This document shows positions 40,784 to 48,045 of a stretch of DNA of 62,735 bases, piece by piece. Under the pieces are notes generated by a model. It ran no database searches, had not been told where the DNA came from, and was given only the letters and a program-made list of their open reading frames with translations. The position numbers and the translations under genes are program-made. Source of the stretch: Thermoproteota archaeon (GTDB taxonomy: Archaea > Korarchaeota > Korarchaeia > Korarchaeales > Korarchaeaceae); the NCBI GenBank assembly GCA_027078475.1, contig JALWYH010000058.1:1-62735 (forward strand), written 5' to 3'. Each line of letters opens with the position of its first letter. Within the stretch, counting starts at the first letter, position 1.

Positions 40784-41644
40784 ATGAAGCTCGACTACAG
40801 GTGCCCGGCCTGCATTCTCAAGGTGGCGACTAGGGAGGCCTCGCTCCTGAGTAGAGGGAGGAGACTTTCCTTCATAGGAGACATAGTCGGGATACTTCAC
40901 TCCCAGATTGAAAGCGCACCGACCCCGGCTCACCTGGCAGCGGAGAGGGAGAGGATCCTCAAATCCTACACTGGCCTGGAGGATCCCTTCGCCGAGAGGA
41001 AGAGGGATCTGATCGAGCTGATGCGCAGGGAGCTGCTTCCCCTAATAAGGGGTGAGCTACCCAACCTGCCAGAGGGATACCAGAGGTTCAGGTGGTTAGC
41101 CCTCAACTCCTCCTCGGTCAATGGATACGAGGTTTCCCTGTCAAGGGCGAATCCCATAGAGAGGTTCACAGAGGTAGTCAGCAGGGGTTTCGATATAGAC
41201 GACACTGAGGAGGCCTTCGACCTGATATCCAAGGCTGACAAGGGGGACATAATATCCTTCATCTTCGACAACGCTCATGAGGCTCCAGTGGACCTCCTCC
41301 TGGTCCAGTACTTGGAACAGATCGGCAAGACGGTCTATCTATTCGCGAAGAGTACCCCGACCGCGGACGACCTCACCGTGGACGAGTTGAGGCTCCTCTA
41401 CAAGTCCCCCTACATGTTCGGACTTCGCTCTCCCCTGGGCTTGATGCCCGACAGGGAGACGGAGGTTAACATGAACATCCTCAGGTCGTCGAGGCTCATA
41501 ATAGCCAAGGGCATGGCCAACTACGAGACCATAACTGAGCTGAACCTTAAGACTAGGGTGCTGCACCTACTCACACTAAAATGCGAGGCAGTGGCGGAAC
41601 ACGCCGGTGGGAGGTTGGGCTACCCGGTGGCGATCCTGAGGTGA
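40784..41644 (+). CDS. DUF89/ARMT1-like metal-dependent phosphatase
   Basis: Member of the DUF89 family, whose studied members are metal-dependent damage-control phosphatases acting on sugar or cofactor phosphates. Archaeal type: N-terminal YRCPACILKVA with two cysteines, a helical domain, then SFIFDNAHEAPVDLLL, the family's metal-site DNAxE motif, and LKCEAVAEHAG at the C-terminus. 286 aa. ATG at 40784 gives the family N-terminus MKLDYRCPAC; a TTG at 40760 lies too close to the promoter. Natural substrate unknown. Confidence 0.85.
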   Translation: MKLDYRCPACILKVATREASLLSRGRRLSFIGDIVGILHSQIESAPTPAHLAAERERILKSYTGLEDPFAERKRDLIELMRRELLPLIRGELPNLPEGYQRFRWLALNSSSVNGYEVSLSRANPIERFTEVVSRGFDIDDTEEAFDLISKADKGDIISFIFDNAHEAPVDLLLVQYLEQIGKTVYLFAKSTPTADDLTVDELRLLYKSPYMFGLRSPLGLMPDRETEVNMNILRSSRLIIAKGMANYETITELNLKTRVLHLLTLKCEAVAEHAGGRLGYPVAILR

Positions 41645-41648
41645 TACC

Positions 41649-42269
41649 ATGGGAGAGCTCACGATGGAGGAGGGTGTATATCTGGTCAGACTTGCTAGGA
41701 GGTCCATAGAGCATTATATCGGGAGCGGGAATCTGCTGGAAGAAGAACCGCCCTTTCCTAGGCTGAAAAACCGTTATGGTGCATTTGTTACCCTGAATAC
41801 ATACCCGGAGGGAGAGCTCAGGGGATGCATAGGCTATCCTGAGCCTGTTCTCCCGCTTTACAGGGCCGTCATTAGGGCGGCTGTGGCAGCGGCCTTCGAT
41901 GATCCCCGTTTTCCCCCCCTTTCAGAGGACGAACTAGGGCGCATCACGGTGGAGGTGTCCGTGCTCACCCCTCCTGAGAGGATAGATAACAGGGTGGAAA
42001 GCAGACTGGATCTCCCCAAAATCGTGAAGATCGGTAAACACGGCCTGATAGTTCGTCGTGGAGCCTATTCTGGACTCTTGCTCCCGCAGGTTGCCGTCGA
42101 GTATTCTTGGAATTCGGAGGAGTTCCTGAGCCAGACGTGCATCAAGGCCGGGATGTGGGTGGACTGCTGGCTCAAGGAGGGAACGGAAGTATACAGGTTC
42201 TCCGCGGAGATCTTCGAGGAGGAAGAACCAGGTGGTAGAATCGTAAGGAAGGAGCTAGGACAGGTCTGA
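41649..42269 (+). CDS. AMMECR1 domain protein
   Basis: Conserved protein found from archaea to humans, function unresolved. The invariant motif LRGCIGYPEPVLPLY is present near residues 57-71, with AAFDDPRFPPLSEDEL and a C-terminal IKAGMWVDCWLKEGTEVYRF. 206 aa. Many archaea fuse or pair it with a MEMO-like dioxygenase; none is seen here. Starts five bases after the DUF89 gene, so likely one operon. Confidence 0.93.
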   Translation: MGELTMEEGVYLVRLARRSIEHYIGSGNLLEEEPPFPRLKNRYGAFVTLNTYPEGELRGCIGYPEPVLPLYRAVIRAAVAAAFDDPRFPPLSEDELGRITVEVSVLTPPERIDNRVESRLDLPKIVKIGKHGLIVRRGAYSGLLLPQVAVEYSWNSEEFLSQTCIKAGMWVDCWLKEGTEVYRFSAEIFEEEEPGGRIVRKELGQV

Positions 42270-42272
42270 GAG

Positions 42273-43454
42273 ATGCTCAAGGCCTATTTCTCTCCACTCG
42301 GGATCGGCTACGGGCATGCCTCTAGATCCATGAACCTAGCCATGAGGCTCAGGAGCGAGGGGTTCTCCATTTTCTTCTCCGTATACGGAGACGCATCCTC
42401 CTACCTGAGAGGAGCCAGCGGGGTGAAGGTCATCCACTGCGGTGAGGAGATGACCTGGAAACAGAAGCCTGATGGGAGCCCGGATCTCTGGGGGACCTTA
42501 AAGAGTCTATCAGAGCTGCGGAAATTCTTCCGCCACATCAAGGTGGAGAAGGAGAACATGGAATCCATCTCACCGGACATAGTGATATCAGACTCGAGGA
42601 TCTCCACCCTCATAGCTGCCCAGTACCTAGGCATACCAAGCGTTGTCCTGCTCAATCAACCTAAACTCCTCCTCTCTCCCTTAATCAGGAGGAATGGACC
42701 TCTGGATGAACTGAACGATGTCGAAGGATACAGCGTCTTCTCATCGGTGGTGGAGAGACTCCTGAACACAGCCATGACTAGGTTCTGGGGACTATCACAA
42801 GCATCCATAATCGCCGATTTCCCGCCCCCCTACAGCATCTCTAAGTACCATACATCCGGACTCCCCAAGCCGCTCATGGACAGGATAGTATTCTCAGGTC
42901 CACTGATAGAGCCGAAATGCGATCCCAATGCCGGAGGGAACGTGATCCTGATCATGATCTCTGGTCCCGGTGCCGAGAGGAGGTCCCTGGCTGCTGTTAT
43001 GGAGGAGATTCTCAGGAGAGTCCCCTCAGACCTCAAGAACTACGAGTTCGTCGTTTCTCTTGGTGAGCCGAATAGCTCGGTGAAGTGGGAGGTGGACGAT
43101 AACGTGAGGGTTTATGGATGGCTCCCAGACAAGTGGAGAGCCCTCTCTGAAGCGAGGGTGGTGGTCTCAAGGGCGGGGCACACTACCATAGCCGAGGCCC
43201 TTATGTGCGGAAGGCCGCTCATGCTGATACCCGTTCCGGGTCAGACCGAGAAAATGGAGAACGCACGCTCAATAGAGGAGATGGGACTGGGTCTGGTCGT
43301 CAGACAATCTGAGGTCAGAAGCAAGTTCTTCGACGCTGTGAGATCCCTCCTTCAACCAGATTACGAGAGGAGGGCTAGGGACTTCAGGAAGAGATTTGAG
43401 GGATGGGACTTCCTGGGCAGGGCGGCCGGAATAGTGGAGTCGGTCCTCTACTGA
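42273..43454 (+). CDS. Glycosyltransferase, GT28/MurG-like GT-B fold
   Basis: Two-domain GT-B transferase. N-terminal SPLGIGYGHASRSMNLAMRL resembles the acceptor-side glycine motif of this group. The donor-binding half has VVVSRAGHTTIAEALMCGRPLMLIPVPGQTEK and NARSIEEMGLGLVV, typical for UDP-sugar enzymes. No transmembrane helix. 393 aa, immediately downstream of AMMECR1. Donor and acceptor are not predictable. Confidence 0.85.
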   Translation: MLKAYFSPLGIGYGHASRSMNLAMRLRSEGFSIFFSVYGDASSYLRGASGVKVIHCGEEMTWKQKPDGSPDLWGTLKSLSELRKFFRHIKVEKENMESISPDIVISDSRISTLIAAQYLGIPSVVLLNQPKLLLSPLIRRNGPLDELNDVEGYSVFSSVVERLLNTAMTRFWGLSQASIIADFPPPYSISKYHTSGLPKPLMDRIVFSGPLIEPKCDPNAGGNVILIMISGPGAERRSLAAVMEEILRRVPSDLKNYEFVVSLGEPNSSVKWEVDDNVRVYGWLPDKWRALSEARVVVSRAGHTTIAEALMCGRPLMLIPVPGQTEKMENARSIEEMGLGLVVRQSEVRSKFFDAVRSLLQPDYERRARDFRKRFEGWDFLGRAAGIVESVLY

Positions 43455-43933
43455 ACCAGCGACTTTGACACGGCCCATCTCAGCGCCCTGAAGATCCTCT
43501 CCATACTCCTAGGTTCCCGGACCTCGATCCTAATTGACCTAACCCTTCCGTCAGAGGTCTCCTCGACGAGGCATCTGCCGCCATACTCCTCCACCTTCCT
43601 GACGAGGAAGGAGCTAATCGGTCTCTCCCTCGCGCTCACCACCACGTTCTCGGTAGGTACGAACACCATGCTACCAGATTCCCTGTTTATCCTAACTATT
43701 CCTATAAGCTCACCTTCCTCAGATAGTATCTTCCTCTCCTCTATCTCAACTGCCTTCTGGGGTTCTGGCTTCAGCTGATCTGCCGTCACGAGGGTCTGCT
43801 CAAGCAACGTCTGATCGAGGGCCTCGACCATCTCTCTAAGCTGAATGATCTCCCTTTCCAGCTTATCTATCCTCCTCTTCAGAAGCTCCCTCAATTTGAG
43901 CAAATTCTTTATCCTTTCACTCCTTTCTGACAA
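43448..43933 (-). CDS. Unknown coiled-coil protein downstream of lysS
   Basis: Not recognised. Residues 1-45 form a strong coiled coil (LLKLRELLKRRIDKLEREII, then QLREMVEALDQTLLEQ). Residues about 65-160 form a compact alpha/beta domain with RKILSEEGELIGIVRIN, MVFVPTENVVVSARERPISSFLVRKV and a C-terminal helix. Soluble, 161 aa. TTG start overlaps the lysS stop by 17 bases, so it is translated with LysRS. The pattern suggests an oligomeric adaptor, but no function is claimed. Confidence 0.65.
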   Translation of the reverse strand: MSERSERIKNLLKLRELLKRRIDKLEREIIQLREMVEALDQTLLEQTLVTADQLKPEPQKAVEIEERKILSEEGELIGIVRINRESGSMVFVPTENVVVSARERPISSFLVRKVEEYGGRCLVEETSDGRVRSIRIEVREPRSMERIFRALRWAVSKSLVQ

Positions 43934-45539
43934 TCCTACCTTCCTCCATGGATCTCCTGAAGAGGTCCTTAAATCTGTTCACGCCAACCCTAGAGATGAG
44001 CGGTCCCATCTTCGGCCCGCGAGGCTGACCTAACAAGATCATGTAGAGAGCCCTGAAGAAGTCTCCCACGGGCACGCCCTTCTCTCTGGCTGTGTCGAAG
44101 GCCAAATCTTGTATTTCGTTCGCTTCCATGCCCTCCCTCAATCTCTCAACGAAGGAAATCACGGCGTTTAGGATGTTGCCCTCGATCTCGACGGTACCGA
44201 GCTCCTTACTGCCGAAATTATCGACGTAGTTCTTGGCATAACGGACGTACCTCCTGAACATACCATCTTCCAAAAGGGACTCGGGATCCATATCGTAGTA
44301 CTTGGATATCAGGTCAGCAGTGACCCTGACGAGCTCCTCGAAATCCATCTCTCTGGGCAACATGGATACCACGTTAAGGACCGCCGAGTACCTGTAGGGC
44401 CAGGGCTCGGGAACCCCCTCCATGAGGTAAGTGTACTCCATCAGCCTCTTCAGGGTGGTCCTATCCCTCTCGCTCTTTATTCTCTCTAGGTTGTGATATT
44501 TTCTCACATTGTTCTCCAGCTCATTTATGTACAACGGGGAGCTCTGGAGGGAGATGCTCCTAGTTCCGTGGTATCTCTTGAACATGAGCATCCTAAGGGC
44601 CTCGGGAGGGGAGAATTCCATCCACATTTGGGGTGTGATGACGTTTCCCGCGCTCTTGCTTATCTTCCTCTTGGTTGAATCGAGGAACATCTCATACATG
44701 ACGGTCATGGGCGGCTCGTATCCCAGTATCTCTCTAGCTATCCTCTCGTTCACCCTGAAGGAGTCCGTTATGTCCTTACCGTGAGGTTCAAAGACTATGC
44801 CCAAGGCGGCCCACCTTGCCGCGAACTCTCCCTTCCACGATAGCTTCCCATCCCCCCTGCGGTACGAGGCCTCCCCCACATAACCGCACCCCCTTATCCC
44901 CTTGAACTCCTGATCGCAAGCGTCGATCCCCTTTCCCTCCTCAGGTATCACCTTAATGACCCTAGTGGTGTATATCCTGCCGCACCTCTCACATCTAGGC
45001 CAGTAATGCACCCACCCCTCCGGCTTACTCGACCCAACCTCCTCTCTGATTATCCTGTCTACCTTATCGCTGTTCTCGAGCAGCTTGGATACTTGATCGT
45101 CCAAGAGCCCGGACTTGTAGGCCTCGGTGGCCGAGATGAAGGTGAACTCGATCCCCAGCATCTCAAGGGCTTCAATAAGCATGGAGCTCATGTGTTCCCC
45201 GTAGCTGGAGTGGCAGCCCCAGGGATCCGGTATCTCACTCACGGGCATGCCTAGGTACTTGGAGTACTCCTCGGGAACTCCAGCCGGGACCTTCCTCAAC
45301 CCGTCCCTGTCATCGCTGTAGGCTATAAGCTCGCTCCTCTGACCAAGCTCCTCGAGGGCCATCTTCACTCCATAGGCCCTCAGCGAATCTCCCACTGATC
45401 CTATGTGGGGAAAACCGCTAGCTCCTATCCCAGATTCGACCCTCAGTACATCTATCTTCCTTCCCAGCCTCTTCTCTCTCTCGACCAAGTCCTCCGCTAT
45501 TTTATCCAGCCAGAAGTAGGGCCGCTTCTCCTTATCCAT
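43917..45539 (-). CDS. lysS: Lysyl-tRNA synthetase, class I
   Basis: Charges tRNA-Lys using the archaeal class I (Rossmann) enzyme. The HIGH motif appears as SGFPHIG and KMSKS as KISKSAGN; a zinc-binding insertion has CERCGRIYTT and CDQEFKGIRGCGY. 540 aa from the ATG at 45539, which lies about 29 bp from GAAATAAG (45565-45572) and suggests a nearly leaderless mRNA; the longer form from 45584 begins upstream of that promoter. Downstream gene is the coiled-coil unknown. Confidence 0.94.
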   Translation of the reverse strand: MDKEKRPYFWLDKIAEDLVEREKRLGRKIDVLRVESGIGASGFPHIGSVGDSLRAYGVKMALEELGQRSELIAYSDDRDGLRKVPAGVPEEYSKYLGMPVSEIPDPWGCHSSYGEHMSSMLIEALEMLGIEFTFISATEAYKSGLLDDQVSKLLENSDKVDRIIREEVGSSKPEGWVHYWPRCERCGRIYTTRVIKVIPEEGKGIDACDQEFKGIRGCGYVGEASYRRGDGKLSWKGEFAARWAALGIVFEPHGKDITDSFRVNERIAREILGYEPPMTVMYEMFLDSTKRKISKSAGNVITPQMWMEFSPPEALRMLMFKRYHGTRSISLQSSPLYINELENNVRKYHNLERIKSERDRTTLKRLMEYTYLMEGVPEPWPYRYSAVLNVVSMLPREMDFEELVRVTADLISKYYDMDPESLLEDGMFRRYVRYAKNYVDNFGSKELGTVEIEGNILNAVISFVERLREGMEANEIQDLAFDTAREKGVPVGDFFRALYMILLGQPRGPKMGPLISRVGVNRFKDLFRRSMEEGRIVRKE

Positions 45540-45612
45540 GATGATCGGTCCTACCGCCTCGGGTGAAATAAGAAATTTACCCAAAAATTAGAGGGGGTTT
45601 CTCCCCCCGGGC

Positions 45613-45894
45613 TCACACTTGGGTGAGCTCGATCTCTATTACGCTTATGTCCCTCCTGCTACCGTTCTCGTCGATGATTTCCTCGGTGCCGGTCCTGAGA
45701 TCGGTTATCTTGATCTTACCGGGGAAGTACTTGAGCCTAGTTATCTCGGCCACGTCCACGGCCCTAGAGATGGACCTACCTCTAGCCTTCAGCACGATCT
45801 TCTTCACACCCCTGTTTATCTGGAGGGTGGTAGCCATAACGTAGTTGATAGCAGGCTTCTTACCAACATAGACGATTCCCTCTTCAGCCACCAT
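45613..45894 (-). CDS. albA: DNA/RNA-binding chromatin protein Alba
   Basis: Abundant dimeric nucleoid protein. Features: IVYVGKKPAINYVMATTLQINRG with the DNA-contacting lysine pair, VVLKARGRSISRAVDVAEI-like helix, then ITDLRTGTEEI. 93 aa from the ATG at 45894, six bases after GAGGTG; ATG at 45900 and GTG at 45903 are too close to that site. The 63-nt predicted leader is long for this genome. Confidence 0.95.
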   Translation of the reverse strand: MVAEEGIVYVGKKPAINYVMATTLQINRGVKKIVLKARGRSISRAVDVAEITRLKYFPGKIKITDLRTGTEEIIDENGSRRDISVIEIELTQV

Positions 45895-45978
45895 GCGCAT
45901 CACCTCTCTATCCTCTGTAGGCCCGCCTCTTTCACTGGGGAGCCTGGAGGGCGAGCTGTGTTTGACTCACCACTCAGC

Positions 45979-45989
45979 AATTAAAAAAG
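45979..45989 (-). promoter_or_regulatory. TATA box for alba / terminator region of rpoK
   Basis: On the minus strand CTTTTTTAATT lies just after the rpoK stop. The T-run can end the thermosome-rpoK transcript, and the same sequence acts as a TATA box predicting an alba start near 45957. Confidence 0.5.
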
Positions 45990-45995
45990 TTACTC

Positions 45996-46262
45996 TCACT
46001 TCAGGAGCTTCCTAACATCCAAGAGGGAGACCTTGTCACCCTCCTTCCTCTCCAAGATAAGTGGGAGCTTTCCCTTCTTCAGTTCTAACTTCGCAAGTTC
46101 AACGGGATCGGTCAGGCCTTCCGGTATCTCGTTCTCATCTAAAAAGAGGGGAGAACCGGCAGCGATCTGCTGGGCTCGGATCGATATTATCCTGATGCGC
46201 TCGAACTTGGTGAGCCTCATTGGACCCAGCAGATCGCCTTCTGAGGCCACTTCACTCCTCAC
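45996..46262 (-). CDS. rpoK: RNA polymerase subunit K (Rpb6-like)
   Basis: Archaeal RNA polymerase subunit that clamps the assembled core. Core pattern GPMRLTKFERIRIISIRAQQIAAGSP followed by DPVELAKLELKKGKLPLILER matches the Rpb6/omega fold. The start is uncertain: the GTG at 46262 overlaps the thermosome stop, while GTG at 46250 would begin just after it; both keep the family motif. 88 aa in the longer version. Located directly behind the thermosome gene, so co-transcribed. Confidence 0.9.
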   Translation of the reverse strand: MRSEVASEGDLLGPMRLTKFERIRIISIRAQQIAAGSPLFLDENEIPEGLTDPVELAKLELKKGKLPLILERKEGDKVSLLDVRKLLK

Positions 46263-47892
46263 CCTTTCCCTTTCCGCCCTCGAACTTCTTCCCAGAGGCC
46301 GCTATTATGTCGTCTATCTTTAGCACGGTGGTGGCGAACTCGGAGGCTGACTCTATGGCCCTCCTTATAACTCTCTCCGGCTCTATCACGTCCTTCTCAT
46401 ACATGTTCTCTATCTCTCCAGTGTATATGTTGAAGCCAAACTCCTTCTTACCCTCAGCGTGAACCTTCCTCAGCTCAGCCAGCTTCACTATCGGGTCATG
46501 GCCTGCGTTCTCTATCAGCGTCTTAGGAATGCTCTCCAGGGCCTCCGCGAACTTCTCCACAACGTTCTGCTCCTTTCCACCAAGCTGAACTGCATAGTCC
46601 CTGAGCTTGAGCACCAGATCGATCCACGCCGCTCCAGCACCCACTACAATCTTCTCATCCTCTATCACATTCCTGACCACGCTAAGGGCGTCGTGCAGGT
46701 TCCTCTCAGCCTCATCAATGACCTGCTTCTCTCCTCCCCTTATCAGTATGCTGACGGCCCTGGGATCCTTGCATCCCTCAACGAAGACCATCTTGTCCTC
46801 TCCAACCCTTCTCTCCTCCACCAGCTCGGCGTAGCCGAGGTCCTTCTCGGAGATTTCCTTCACGTTAACCACTATCTTGGCGCCCGTGGCCTTAGCCAGC
46901 TTCTCCATGTCAGACTTTCTCACTCTCCTGACGGCCAGTATACCGTGCTTAGCCAAGAAGTGTTGAGCCACGTCATCTATTCCCTTCTGGCAGAACACCA
47001 CGTTGGCACCGGTGGCGGCTATCTTCTCTACCAGCTCTGCCAGCATCTGCTTCTCCTGATCGAGGAACTCCTTCACCTGAGTGGGGGAGGTTACTCTGAT
47101 CTTGGAGGATAGCTCTGGCTTCTTTATCTCAAGAGCACTCTCTATCAAGGCTATCTTTGCGTTTTCAACCCTCCTGGGCATCCTAGGATGCACGACCTCC
47201 TTGTCTATAACGACCCCCTTGATCAACTTGGTATCGAACAGGGATCCTCCTTCTTTCTTTTCCAACTTTATGTTGTCTAGGTCAACTATCTTCTTGCCGT
47301 CTCTCTCCTCAACCACCTGAAGAGCCGCATCGACGACTAGGTCGGCCAGATAGTCCAAGGCCACCTTGGCAGACTTGCTGCTCATAGCTATCTTTGCGAC
47401 CTTCTTCAGCAGCTCTCTGTCGTTCCATGGCACTCTTATGGCAATCTCGTTCAGGTACTCCACCGCCTTCTCTGCCGCCTTTCTGTAACCGGATATTATC
47501 ACCGTTGGATGGATGCCCAGATCTAGGAGGTCCTCGGCCTTGGCCAGAAACTCACCCGCTAAAAGAACAACAGTGGTGGTACCATCCCCGGCCTCCTGTT
47601 CCTGTGACTTAGCGAGATCCACCATCATCTTGGCTGTCGGATGCTCAACCTCGATCTCCTTCATTATCGTGGCACCATCGTGCGTTATTATCACATCACC
47701 GAAGGGATCCACGAGCATCTTCTGCATGCCCTTGGGGCTCAGGGACGTCCTTATGGTGTCAGCTATAGCCTTGGCCACCGTTATGTTGAGCCTGAGGGCC
47801 TCCTTACCCTTCGTCCTGGAAGTGCCCTCCTTGAGTATGAGCACGGGGATCGCTCCAGCTCCCTCGCCACCCACGCCACCTGCGACGGCCAT
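46252..47892 (-). CDS. Thermosome subunit (group II chaperonin)
   Basis: Builds the double-ring ATP-dependent protein-folding chamber. Visible motifs: LSPKGMQKMLVDPFGDVIITHDGATI, the ATP-site EAGDGTTTVVLLAGE, GGGE-type region replaced by VVGAGAAWIDL, and a glycine/lysine-rich C-terminal tail (GGKGKGEE). 546 aa. ATG at 47892 follows GAGGTGAT. Only one thermosome gene is in the window; other paralogues may exist elsewhere. Confidence 0.97.
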   Translation of the reverse strand: MAVAGGVGGEGAGAIPVLILKEGTSRTKGKEALRLNITVAKAIADTIRTSLSPKGMQKMLVDPFGDVIITHDGATIMKEIEVEHPTAKMMVDLAKSQEQEAGDGTTTVVLLAGEFLAKAEDLLDLGIHPTVIISGYRKAAEKAVEYLNEIAIRVPWNDRELLKKVAKIAMSSKSAKVALDYLADLVVDAALQVVEERDGKKIVDLDNIKLEKKEGGSLFDTKLIKGVVIDKEVVHPRMPRRVENAKIALIESALEIKKPELSSKIRVTSPTQVKEFLDQEKQMLAELVEKIAATGANVVFCQKGIDDVAQHFLAKHGILAVRRVRKSDMEKLAKATGAKIVVNVKEISEKDLGYAELVEERRVGEDKMVFVEGCKDPRAVSILIRGGEKQVIDEAERNLHDALSVVRNVIEDEKIVVGAGAAWIDLVLKLRDYAVQLGGKEQNVVEKFAEALESIPKTLIENAGHDPIVKLAELRKVHAEGKKEFGFNIYTGEIENMYEKDVIEPERVIRRAIESASEFATTVLKIDDIIAASGKKFEGGKGKGEE

Positions 47893-47964
47893 ACATATCA
47901 CCTCTTTACACTGGGTACTTCAGAACTCGTCTTAGGGATTGCCCATGATAGGGTCGATAACCGA

Positions 47965-47974
47965 GTTAAAAAAG
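47965..47974 (-). promoter_or_regulatory. TATA box for the thermosome-rpoK operon
   Basis: GTTAAAAAAG (CTTTTTTAAC on the coding strand) predicts a start near 47943 and a leader of about 51 nt containing GAGGTGAT before the ATG. The divergent lhr gene begins at 48046 and could share this AT-rich stretch. Confidence 0.55.
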
Positions 47975-48045
47975 CTTATCAATCCTGCCGACCACCTCGT
48001 TAACGCAGAGGTCTTCTAGAGAGTATAGAATGGTGAAAAATTTAA

